Shown here: piece by piece, positions 17,724-25,149 of the stretch
How positions within the stretch are numbered: the stretch's first letter is position 1
Layout of the letters: every line of letters starts with the position of its first letter
Source of the DNA: Gluconacetobacter liquefaciens
GTDB lineage: Bacteria; Pseudomonadota; Alphaproteobacteria; Acetobacterales; Acetobacteraceae
Direction of reading: 5' to 3'
NCBI RefSeq assembly: GCF_003350405.1
Contig: NZ_QQAW01000001.1
Span: forward strand, 186,001 to 250,000
Length of the DNA stretch: 64,000 nucleotides
Position numbers and translations under genes: made by a program
Notes under the pieces: model-generated
The model's database searches: none
Told to the model about the DNA's origin: nothing
The model's input: only the letters and a program-made list of their open reading frames with translations

Positions 17724-18440
17724 ATGCGCGGTTCCTTCGTTTGTGAGGACAGGCCCGGATTGAAACAGATTTCCCACGACCCAAGGCTGGTTATTGTCGT
17801 CATCATGGTCACGGTTGCCATGGGGGCGCTGGATGCTGTTTCGCTGACCCATCTGAAGGTCTTTACCGGCTACATGACGGCGACCGTCATTCTGATTGCG
17901 GTGCATCTGACGTCGGGGGAATCCGTTGCCGGGCCAGGCGTGGTGGCGATTACCGCCTATCTGGCCGGAGCTGCGCTGGGGGGACGGCTGGTCCGGCGAT
18001 CTCATTCGCGGCGGCGGACGGTGGCGGACCTGCTGATGGGGGTGGGGGCGCTCGTGCTGGTGGCGGCCCTGATCTGGTGGCAGGACGCGGCCTGGCGGTA
18101 CTATGCCACGCTGGTCGTTCTGGCGATTGCCATGGGGTTGCAGACATCCGCGACCCGTCACGCCCAGGTTACGGACCTGACCTTGCCGGCTGCCACCATG
18201 CTGCTGCACGGGTTGATGCATGACAGCCGGCTGGCCGGCGGGCCGGCGAAGGGAGCCTGGCGGCGGGTGGCCGCGATCCTGGCCCTGTTCGGTGGGGCGG
18301 TGCTGGGGGCGCTGGTGTCCAGCGTGTCGGTGCCGATCGCGATCGGTCTGGTGGGGCTGCTGATCGGGACTGCCGGGGGGTTGCTCTATGTGGGTGAGCA
18401 TCCGCTGCTGGAGCGGCTGGAAACGCTCGGCCCGTTGTGA
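17724..18440 (+). CDS. DUF1275 (YoaK-type) membrane protein
   Basis: About 238 residues with six predicted helices. The motif GALDAVSLTHLKVFTGYMTATVILIAVHL after a short N terminus, and the ATRHAQVTDLTLPAATMLLHGL segment, are typical of DUF1275/YoaK proteins, in which the family core reads like ...D..S......F...MTGN.. and ....R......T.T.....L. Their function is unknown. The frame is open to 17679 inside the terminator stem, so ATG 17724 is preferred. The upstream terminator could act as an attenuator for this gene. A hairpin cluster follows the stop. Confidence 0.85.
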   Translation: MRGSFVCEDRPGLKQISHDPRLVIVVIMVTVAMGALDAVSLTHLKVFTGYMTATVILIAVHLTSGESVAGPGVVAITAYLAGAALGGRLVRRSHSRRRTVADLLMGVGALVLVAALIWWQDAAWRYYATLVVLAIAMGLQTSATRHAQVTDLTLPAATMLLHGLMHDSRLAGGPAKGAWRRVAAILALFGGAVLGALVSSVSVPIAIGLVGLLIGTAGGLLYVGEHPLLERLETLGPL

Positions 18441-18443
18441 AGG

Positions 18444-18556
18444 TCAGGGCGCTGCCCTGAAACCCGGCAGGGGCCGACGGCCCCTGCCCCCCGATTTCCT
18501 GACGAATGGTTTCCAAAGGCGAAGCCTTTGGCGGGGTCAAGGGGCGGAGCCCCTTG
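18444..18556 (+). repeat. Hairpin cluster with twin-hairpin 3' element, copy 2
   Basis: Four perfect hairpins with three-base loops lie in 113 bases between two convergent genes: TCAGGGC-GCT-GCCCTGA (18444-18460), GGCAGGGGCC-GAC-GGCCCCTGCC (18466-18488), CCAAAGGC-GAA-GCCTTTGG (18513-18531) and CAAGGGGC-GGA-GCCCCTTG (18538-18556). The first two repeat the layout found after etfA and, inverted, before ddl. The last has the same arms as the second hairpin of the etfA copy. They probably act as transcript ends for the convergent DUF1275 and pyruvate kinase genes. Confidence 0.7.
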
Positions 18557-18561
18557 GATGC

Positions 18562-20001
18562 TCACGGCACCTTGGCAACCCGCAGCGTATTGGTGCTGCC
18601 CGCCACGCCGAAGGGCAGGCCCGCCGCGATCACGATCTGGTCGCCCGAGCGGGCCAGGCGGCTGGCCACGGCGGCGTCGATCGCCTGGTCGACCACGTTC
18701 TCCACCGTATGGACCGGCGTTTCCTGTCCGACAGACTGGGCCGTGACGCCCCACACCACGCACAGGCGGCGTGCGATCTCGTCGGTAGGCGTCAGGCCGA
18801 TGATCGGGCAGGACGGCCGCTCACGCGAGATGCGCAGGGCGGTTGCTCCCGCCAGGGTGAAGGCGACGATGGCGCGTGCGTCGACGGTGGTGGCGACTTG
18901 GCCCGATGCGGCGGCGATGGCGTCGGCGACGAAGCCTTCGGGCGCTGGGCAACTGGCCTGCATCATCGACTGCCAGACGGCGTCTTCTTCGACGCGGCTG
19001 ACGATGCGGCTCATGATGCCGACCGCTTCCAGCGGAAACTGACCGGCCGCGGTTTCGGCCGAGAGCATCACGGCATCCGCGCCGTCGAACACGGCGGTTG
19101 CCACATCCGACGCTTCGGCGCGGGTGGGGGTGGGGGCGCTGATCATGCTTTCCAGCATCTGGGTCGCCACCACCACCGGCTTGCCGAGTTGGCGGCACAG
19201 GCGGATGATGTGTTTCTGCGCCAGCGGCACGGCCTCGGGCGGAAGTTCGACGCCCAGATCGCCGCGCGCGACCATCACCGCGTCGGACAGGCGGACGATT
19301 TCGTCCAGATTGTCCATCGCCTGGGGTTTTTCGATCTTGGTCATGATCCAGGCGCGACCGCCGGCGATGGCGCGGGCTTCCTTGACGTCTTCGGGGCGCT
19401 GGACGAAGGAGAGACCGATATAATCCACCCCGAGATCAAGGGCGAAATCGAGGTCGCTGCGGTCCTTTTCGGTCAGGGCCGGGATCGGCAGCACGATGTC
19501 GGGGACGTTGACGCCCTTGCGGTCGGACAGCACGCCGCCGACGGCGACGACGGTATCCAGGTGATCCACGCCCACTTCGCGCACCACCAGGCGCAGCTTG
19601 CCGTCATCGAGCAGCAGGTTGCTGCCGACGGTGGCGGCATGGATGATTTCGGGATGGGGCAGGCGTACCCGCCGCTCGGTGCCGGGGGTGTCGTCGAGAT
19701 CGAGGCGGAAGAAGGCGCCCGTCTGCAACGTGACCTTGCCCTGCTCGAACGTACCGACGCGCAGTTTGGGGCCTTGGACGTCGGCCAGGATGCCGATCGG
19801 TCGCCCAAGTTCGGCTTCGACCGCGCGAATGATCTCGTATCGGGCGGCGTGGTCGGCATGTGTGCCGTGCGAGAAATTCAGGCGGAACACGTCGGCCCCG
19901 GACTCGGCCAGCGCGCGGATGATTTCGCGCGTGGATGAGGCCGGCCCCAGGGTGGACACGATCTTGGTGCGCCGGGGGCGTAAGGCTGTAGCGGAAGACA
20001 T
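18562..20001 (-). CDS. pyk: Pyruvate kinase
   Basis: 479 residues. ATG 20001 follows AAGGAGAAAACGCCC; the frame upstream of it is not homologous. It converts phosphoenolpyruvate and ADP to pyruvate and ATP. The N-terminal RRTKIVSTLGPAS and DVFRLNFSHG motifs bind substrate, and IMTKIEKPQAMDNLDEIV carries the catalytic lysine of the PK signature. DAVMVARGDLGVELP and ATQMLESMISAPTPTRAEASDVATAVFDGADAVMLSAETA complete the barrel. The C-terminal domain begins near VATTVDARAIVAFT. Pyruvate phosphate dikinase at 52 kb catalyses the opposing direction. Confidence 0.97.
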   Translation of the reverse strand: MSSATALRPRRTKIVSTLGPASSTREIIRALAESGADVFRLNFSHGTHADHAARYEIIRAVEAELGRPIGILADVQGPKLRVGTFEQGKVTLQTGAFFRLDLDDTPGTERRVRLPHPEIIHAATVGSNLLLDDGKLRLVVREVGVDHLDTVVAVGGVLSDRKGVNVPDIVLPIPALTEKDRSDLDFALDLGVDYIGLSFVQRPEDVKEARAIAGGRAWIMTKIEKPQAMDNLDEIVRLSDAVMVARGDLGVELPPEAVPLAQKHIIRLCRQLGKPVVVATQMLESMISAPTPTRAEASDVATAVFDGADAVMLSAETAAGQFPLEAVGIMSRIVSRVEEDAVWQSMMQASCPAPEGFVADAIAAASGQVATTVDARAIVAFTLAGATALRISRERPSCPIIGLTPTDEIARRLCVVWGVTAQSVGQETPVHTVENVVDQAIDAAVASRLARSGDQIVIAAGLPFGVAGSTNTLRVAKVP

Positions 20002-20087
20002 GGGCGTTTTCTCCTTCTGGATTCTGTCCGCAACCCGTTCGCTGTCCTGCTCCCGGCGGGCGCCGTCGTCCTTGCCCGCCGGGTTTT

Positions 20088-21200
20088 TCAGGACGGTTGA
20101 ATGGTCTCCTGCGGCAGCAGGCCCCAGACCGCCTTGCGGTCCAGCCAGCCTGAATAATGTTGCACGCTGACACGACACCATGTCGTGTCGGCAGCGCAGG
20201 TACGCAGGATGCCGACCGTTCCGGGTTTCAGCACCGCGATCAGGGCTGAACCGGCATCCGGGGTCGAGCGCAGCATGACCGCTCCGGGAATGGAGGCGGC
20301 CGAGGCGGGATCCGTCAGTCGTTCGACTTCACGACTATCGAAATGGCCTGCTGGTGGATTGGTTGCCTGTCTGGCTGTTGGCGAGGCGGCGGCGGGTGCC
20401 CCGGCTGTCGTCGGCGCGGGTGATGCCGGAGGGGTTGCCGGAGCCGGATCGACTGGCGGCAGGCCGGGGATGACGAAGCTGCGCGTGCCCACCAGCGTCG
20501 CCTGGTGCACCCAGCCTTTCTGGCCGTCGGAATCCTCGACCAGGCGCCAGACATCGAATTCGCGCTCGATTTTCACGGGCAGGTCGCGGCGGTGATAGAC
20601 CCACTCGATCGGATAACGCTGTCCGGGCCCCGAGCGCATGTTCACCTCGTCGGCGCGCAGGGCCGCGAAGCGCGGCAGCGGCAGGCCGGTGACCGACCCT
20701 TTGTCCGTCGGGGCCGCCGGTTCGGCGGGCATTGCCGCCGGCGGGATGGCGACGGCTGCTCCGCCCGCGGGGGCTGCCGGGGTTGGTGCCGCCGCTGCTG
20801 CCAGGCCCGCCGCAGCGGCGGCCGCGGCGGTTGCCGCGTGGCGGGAGCGGGCTGGATGGGGGACGATCGCGCCATGGTGATGGGCTGTCGCGCCGGCGTG
20901 TGTCGTGGCTGGATGGCCGTGATGGGGCGTTGTGGCCGCGCCGGAAGCTGCGGCCGGATGATGCCGCTTATGATGCGCGGGGCCGGTCGTCTTGGTACCG
21001 GTCGCCTTCGTGCCTGCCGTGGCCTTGGCGGCGTGATGATGGTGATGGTGGCCCGTTTTGGACGGCTCCGGCGTGGTTGCTGCCGCGCCGTTGGGCATCA
21101 GCGGGACCAGCAGCGTTGCGCAGAGCATCCAGCCGGCGCATCCGCGCGGGGTGATGCGGCGCGGGGCGGGGGGGAGGGCAAGAGAGGAAGTGGGCATCAT
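20088..21200 (-). CDS. Secreted protein with two SH3-like domains and His/Ala-rich linker
   Basis: About 370 residues from ATG 21200 (21197 also possible). A signal peptide (CAGWMLCATLLVPLMPNGAAA) is followed by a low-complexity linker rich in His, Ala, Thr and Pro, including six histidines in a row and HHKRHHPAAA. Two bacterial SH3-like domains come next: FAALRADEVNMRSGPGQRYP... ending GWVHQATLVG, and AVMLRSTPDAGSALIAVLKPG... ending YSGWLDRKAVWG. This layout is known from alphaproteobacterial periplasmic SH3 proteins (COG3807-like), presumed to bind cell wall or other proteins. The His-rich linker may bind metal, by inference. Confidence 0.85.
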   Translation of the reverse strand: MMPTSSLALPPAPRRITPRGCAGWMLCATLLVPLMPNGAAATTPEPSKTGHHHHHHAAKATAGTKATGTKTTGPAHHKRHHPAAASGAATTPHHGHPATTHAGATAHHHGAIVPHPARSRHAATAAAAAAAGLAAAAAPTPAAPAGGAAVAIPPAAMPAEPAAPTDKGSVTGLPLPRFAALRADEVNMRSGPGQRYPIEWVYHRRDLPVKIEREFDVWRLVEDSDGQKGWVHQATLVGTRSFVIPGLPPVDPAPATPPASPAPTTAGAPAAASPTARQATNPPAGHFDSREVERLTDPASAASIPGAVMLRSTPDAGSALIAVLKPGTVGILRTCAADTTWCRVSVQHYSGWLDRKAVWGLLPQETIQPS

Positions 21201-21279
21201 GGCTGCATCCCTACCAAGGCCCGCGCCGCACGGCAAGGGGATTTGCGGCCCTGGATGCATTGCGCGATCCGCCGCCCCG

Positions 21280-21672
21280 TCACAGACTGATGACCTGCCG
21301 CCCGCGCGCGGCATCGAGAAAGGCGGGAACCCCCGCCACGGTCACGCCCGGCAATAGGGCGTCGGCACCCAGACCGGTGAGACGCAGGCCGGACTCACAG
21401 GCCATCAGCGTGCCGTCGAGTGCCTGGACGGCTTCGCGCAGGACGTCGAAGCCGGCGACGCCGCTAGCCTGGGTCGTGCTGTCCGCGCCGGCATCGCGTA
21501 GCCCCTGCCAGTCCCGCGCCAGGGCATGGACCCCGTGCCCGGCGGCGAAGATCAGCACCTTCCGGTCCACGGCAAGTGCCCCGGCGGCCAGGACCAGGGC
21601 GTAATGCGCCCGCTCGAAGCCGCCATCGAGCAGCAGGATCGCCAGCCCTTCGCGCGGGGTGTCAGTCGGCAT
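21280..21672 (-). CDS. DsrE/DsrF-like small protein with conserved cysteine
   Basis: 130 residues from ATG 21672 (the frame is open further upstream but runs through the preceding gene). The fold pattern LAILLLDGGFERAHYALVLAAGAL ... VLIFAAGHGVHAL ... LMACESGLRLTGL fits the DsrE/TusD family, and C92 in ACESG matches the position of the persulfide-carrying cysteine. It overlaps the end of the MoeB/ThiF-type gene by 11 bases, so the two are translationally coupled. This suggests a sulfur-relay partnership, which is an inference. Confidence 0.75.
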   Translation of the reverse strand: MPTDTPREGLAILLLDGGFERAHYALVLAAGALAVDRKVLIFAAGHGVHALARDWQGLRDAGADSTTQASGVAGFDVLREAVQALDGTLMACESGLRLTGLGADALLPGVTVAGVPAFLDAARGRQVISL

Positions 21673-22495
21673 GGATCGCGCAGGCTCCGGCTGGCACCTG
21701 TCCGGACGCATGGGCCGACAGGTCGTGAATGGTGGGATGGGTGCCGCAGAGTGGACAGTCGGGATCGCGGGAGAGGCGGATGGTGTGGAAGCGTGCCGCC
21801 AGGGCATCCCATACCAGCAGCCGGCCGGCGAGGCTCTCGCCGATATCGAGGATCTCTTTCAGGGCCTCGGTAGCCTGCAAGGTGCCCATGACCCCGGTGA
21901 CCGCGCCGAAAACCCCGGCCTCGGCGCAGGACGGCACCGCGCCGTCACGCGGCGGAGCGGGATAAAGGCAGCGATAGCATGGCCCGCCCCGGTGCGGACG
22001 GAAGGTCGATAGCTGCCCCTCGAAGCGCAGCACGGCGGCCGAGACCAGAGTGCGCCGTTCCAGCGCGCAGGCATCGGCGACCAGGTAGCGGGTGCGGAAA
22101 TTGTCGCTACCGTCGCACACCAGGTCGTAGCCGCCGACCAGCGCACGCGCGTTGTCGGCGTTCAGCCGGGTCGCGTGGGTGTCGATGCGGACCAGCGGAT
22201 TGACTGCGCGCATCGCCTCGGCCGCCGACTCGACCTTGCTGCGGCCGATCCGGTCGGTGGTATGGGCGATCTGGCGCTGGAGGTTCGACAGGTCCACCAC
22301 GTCGTCATCGACCAGTCCGATCCGGCCGACGCCCGCCGCTGCCAGATACAGGCCGAGCGGCGAGCCCAGCCCCCCGGCACCGACGATCAGCACGCTGGCG
22401 GCGCGCAGGGCGGCCTGCCCCGTGCCGCCGATTTCCGGCAGCAGGATATGCCGGGCATAGCGCTGGATTTCGGTCTCGGAAAAATCAGGAATCAT
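21662..22495 (-). CDS. moeB: HesA/MoeB/ThiF family adenylyltransferase
   Basis: 277 residues from ATG 22495 (AGGACGT upstream). E1-like enzyme that activates the C-terminal glycine of a ubiquitin-like sulfur carrier (MoaD or ThiS). RYARHILLPEIGGTGQAAL and the nucleotide motif VLIVGAGGLGSPLGLYLAAAGVG are standard, and DDDVVDLSNLQRQIAHT and DGSDNFRTRYL follow. Two zinc CxxC pairs are seen: CYRC and CPLC. There is no rhodanese domain. Whether it serves molybdopterin or thiamine cannot be told from sequence; the DsrE-like gene behind it suggests sulfur transfer. Confidence 0.9.
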   Translation of the reverse strand: MIPDFSETEIQRYARHILLPEIGGTGQAALRAASVLIVGAGGLGSPLGLYLAAAGVGRIGLVDDDVVDLSNLQRQIAHTTDRIGRSKVESAAEAMRAVNPLVRIDTHATRLNADNARALVGGYDLVCDGSDNFRTRYLVADACALERRTLVSAAVLRFEGQLSTFRPHRGGPCYRCLYPAPPRDGAVPSCAEAGVFGAVTGVMGTLQATEALKEILDIGESLAGRLLVWDALAARFHTIRLSRDPDCPLCGTHPTIHDLSAHASGQVPAGACAIHAD

Positions 22496-22659
22496 ACGTC
22501 CTGCCTTGTCTTGGGCCTTGTATGCGCCCCGCATGCCTGCTGCGGAATATGGCGTTTGGCCTGACTTTTTATAACAATTTGTATCACGCGGCATGAAACG
22601 CATGCATGGCCGATATGTTTATCGTATGTTGTGGGAGCAAGACAGGGGCGATTTTTTCG

Positions 22660-23289
22660 ATGGACCGTTTCATGCGTCTGATGCCTGCCGGTTACATGGT
22701 CGCCGTTCGGCGGCAGCAGGCGCGCCGCATCTGTGCGGTGACGCTGGTCATGTCGCTGTCCCTGTTCGTGGCCTCGCCATTCGTGACGCTGTGGTCGGTT
22801 TCGTCGGCTATTCAGGCACATGACACGCGCACACTGGGCACGTTTCTGAACTGGCGTGCCGTGCAGGCCAGCCTGAAGACGCAGATCATCAGCGGGATTG
22901 TGGGCAATCAGCCGGCGAGTGACGACGAATTGCCGGAATTCGGTTCGTCGTTTGCCACCACGGCGGTGTCTCATGCGATTGACGTACATGTGAATGCCGC
23001 CAACCTCGATACGCTGATGGGGCAGGTCATGCCGGCGGCGCAGCCGGTGTCGGTGATCTCCCCGGTGGCCATGCTGCATCATGTCCGCATTCGCTTTCTG
23101 CGCCCGGACATGTTCGAGGCCCGTGCCGTGATGCCGGGCCACGAGCAGGAGACGCCGCTGCGCCTGCAGATGCGGATTCAGGGATGGCGGTGGAAGATTA
23201 CCGAAGTGGATCTGCCGGCCAGCCGAACCGATCACCCGGTGATCGAGGCTTCGGCCGCGCCGGACAGGCTCGCCCTGCTCTCGCGCTGA
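22660..23289 (+). CDS. DUF2939-like membrane-anchored protein
   Basis: About 209 residues. One N-terminal membrane segment (ICAVTLVMSLSLFVASPFVTLWS) precedes the stretch SSAIQAHDTRTLGTFLNWRAVQASLKTQI, which resembles the DUF2939 family (small inner-membrane-anchored proteins of unknown function). The C-terminal half predicts a beta-rich periplasmic domain (RIRFLRPDMFEARAV ... MRIQGWRWKITEVDLP). The frame opens at ATG 22606; ATG 22660 after GGGGCG is preferred. It is divergent from the adenylyltransferase gene and convergent with the DUF3126 gene. Confidence 0.7.
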   Translation: MDRFMRLMPAGYMVAVRRQQARRICAVTLVMSLSLFVASPFVTLWSVSSAIQAHDTRTLGTFLNWRAVQASLKTQIISGIVGNQPASDDELPEFGSSFATTAVSHAIDVHVNAANLDTLMGQVMPAAQPVSVISPVAMLHHVRIRFLRPDMFEARAVMPGHEQETPLRLQMRIQGWRWKITEVDLPASRTDHPVIEASAAPDRLALLSR

Positions 23290-23394
23290 CGGCGATATAG
23301 TCCGTCTGCGCGTGCGTTGGCTGTGGGCAGGTTTCCGCCGGTCGTGCCCTGCTGCCGCCCATCCCGTCGGGGACGGGCGGTAAGGGCGGATGGT

Positions 23395-23643
23395 TCAGCG
23401 GCGGGCGCGGGTCGCGGTCGTCTCGGCGGGCAGGTCTTCTTCCAGGATCGTGATGTGCAGGGCGTAGGACACTTCGCCCTCATCCTCGTCCCGGTGAACG
23501 GTGCCGATGATCTCGCCTTTTACGGCGACCTCGACCGACAGGCCGGCGCGCGGCGGCGGATTGACCGTCAGTTCGGGGGACCCCAGCAGGCGGCGCAGGC
23601 AGACCTGAAGGCGGGTGATTTCGGAGGCGGACATGCTGCTCAT
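23395..23643 (-). CDS. DUF3126 family protein
   Basis: 82 residues, soluble. The pattern ITRLQVCLRRLLGSPELTVNP ... VAVKGEIIGTVHRDEDEGEVSYALHITILEEDL is that of the short alphaproteobacterial DUF3126 family (usually about 70 residues), of unknown function. The C-terminal extension is basic and Thr-rich. GAGAG precedes the ATG at 23643 on the minus strand. A GC-rich hairpin, CCGCCC...GGGCGG near 23354-23380, lies between it and the convergent gene. Confidence 0.85.
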   Translation of the reverse strand: MSSMSASEITRLQVCLRRLLGSPELTVNPPPRAGLSVEVAVKGEIIGTVHRDEDEGEVSYALHITILEEDLPAETTATRARR

Positions 23644-23848
23644 GGAATGCTCTCTGTCGGAAAGGGTGGGGCCGATGGCATGGCCCGATGGTGGGGCGGA
23701 CGCCGTCCGAGCCCGATATGATGATGCTCGCTATAGGCATTCGATGCCCTGCCCGCAACCGGGCGGCAGCGCGCCAAGGCCGCCTTCCCGCCTCAATCGT
23801 CTGATTTCGTCGTTTCATCAGTCCCCTGTTCGGGAGGATCTTTTGTCG

Positions 23849-24382
23849 ATGCGCCGTGCAGTGTTCGCTCGCCTTTTTACGCCCCTGCGCCTTGCCTTGC
23901 TGGCGATGGTACTGACAACACCGGCAATGGGGGCGGGTCTGACGAGTTTTGGCCCTCTGGAAGCCATGCAGCCGCTGAATGCGAAGGTGCTGGCCGAACA
24001 GATCAGGCAGGATGGTGCCCAGGAAGTCGGGCGCAGGTTGACGCGCGAACATGAATGGCCGCGCGTGCGTCGTGCCGTGGCGGCGGGCTGGGAAAACTGG
24101 ATCGTGCTGGTGCCCGACCTGATCCCGGTTGCCGATCCGGGCACGAGCCACGCGCTTCAGGCCGCGCTGCGGCGGGCCCTGATCCATAATCCGCGGGCTG
24201 TGCTGTCGATCCTGGACCGGAAAGATGATGTGCCTCTCGGCGGGAGGAACATCTGCGCCCCGGCGGCGGAACCCGCATCCTGGCGGCCGCGTGCCCTCAC
24301 GGCGATCCGCGAGGTGCATGACATTCATCTGATCGATCGGGGTACCGGTTGCCTGCATGCCCTGGAAGAGGAGAAGTCCTGA
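23849..24382 (+). CDS. Secreted protein of unknown function
   Basis: 177 residues from ATG 23849 with GGGAGGATC well placed upstream; the longer frame to 23615 is not supported. The N terminus is a signal peptide (RLALLAMVLTTPAMGAG). The mature part, FGPLEAMQPLNAKVLAEQIRQDGAQEVGRRL ... NWIVLVPDLIPVADPGTSHAL, is alpha-helical and carries two cysteines (ICAPAAE, TGCLHAL) that could form a disulfide in the periplasm. I do not recognise the family. It is convergent with the RluA-type gene, 17 bases away. Confidence 0.7.
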   Translation: MRRAVFARLFTPLRLALLAMVLTTPAMGAGLTSFGPLEAMQPLNAKVLAEQIRQDGAQEVGRRLTREHEWPRVRRAVAAGWENWIVLVPDLIPVADPGTSHALQAALRRALIHNPRAVLSILDRKDDVPLGGRNICAPAAEPASWRPRALTAIREVHDIHLIDRGTGCLHALEEEKS

Positions 24383-24399
24383 CGTTTCCGTATGTCAGT

Positions 24400-25149
24400 T
24401 TATGTCGGGTCTTCCTGCCACCCCAGGCGCTTCAGGGCGGCGCGGATATGGGCGGGCGGTGGGGCGACGGCGGAAACCGGAGGGTCCAGCGGCAAGGAGA
24501 GCGCGCGACTCATCAGGTGCAGCCTGAAGCCGTCCTGCCCCGTTGCGTCGCCATAGACCGGATCGCCCAGGACCGGGCAGCCCAGGCTGGCGCAATGTAG
24601 CCGGGCCTGGTGGGTGCGCCCGGTCAGCAACTGCAACTCCAGCCAGCTTGTTTCTCCGTCGCTGGCCAGAAGCCGCCACGCGGTGTGTGAGTCCTGGCCC
24701 GTGGGGGCCTGGACCATGCGCCAGCCCTGTTTGTCCGACTGTTTGGCGATCGTCATCGCTACCGTGCCGCTGTCGGCGGCGGGGCGGCCGCGTACCACGG
24801 CCCAGTAGGTCTTGCGGGCCAAGCCGTTGGCGAAGGCGTCCTGTGCGGCCAATAGCGGCTGCTTGCGCAGGGCGATCAGCAGGCAGCCCGACGTGTCGCG
24901 ATCCAGCCGGTGGGCCAGCCATGGTCCGTCCGCCCGCCGTGACAGCAGCGGGAAGGAATCCTCGACCGACGGGCCGCCTGCGGGGCCGGCATGCACCGGC
25001 AGGCCGGGCGGCTTGTCGATGACCAGGAAACGGGTGTCGCGGAACAGAACCGGAAATGGATCGGCCCCGCCCGTGGGCGGGGCACCCGCAGGAAGGCGGG
25101 ATGCCGGGCCGGCCTGCCGGGGCGGGGGCCGGCGCGCTCGCCGGGTCAT
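24400..25149 (-). CDS. RluA family pseudouridine synthase
   Basis: 249 residues, with no S4 domain. FLVIDKPPGLPVHAG and AHRLDRDTSGCLLIA are the RluA-family motifs, and the aspartate of HRLDRDTSG is the catalytic nucleophile for uridine isomerisation in rRNA or tRNA. LLTGRTHQARLHCASLGCPVLGDPVYG is the conserved C-terminal block. The N terminus is basic and Pro-rich. Its start overlaps the ftsK stop (ATGA, 25146-25149), so translation is coupled. The exact RNA target is not predictable. Confidence 0.93.
   Translation of the reverse strand: MTRRARRPPPRQAGPASRLPAGAPPTGGADPFPVLFRDTRFLVIDKPPGLPVHAGPAGGPSVEDSFPLLSRRADGPWLAHRLDRDTSGCLLIALRKQPLLAAQDAFANGLARKTYWAVVRGRPAADSGTVAMTIAKQSDKQGWRMVQAPTGQDSHTAWRLLASDGETSWLELQLLTGRTHQARLHCASLGCPVLGDPVYGDATGQDGFRLHLMSRALSLPLDPPVSAVAPPPAHIRAALKRLGWQEDPT

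Noticed and set aside
18388-19938. 516-residue plus-strand frame
   Set aside because: Antisense to pyk, which carries all pyruvate kinase motifs; the composition (Gly, His, Asp, Arg) is a shadow.
21030-21060. Hexahistidine run as vector contamination
   Set aside because: It lies within a natural His/Ala-rich linker with other HH pairs and native codon use.
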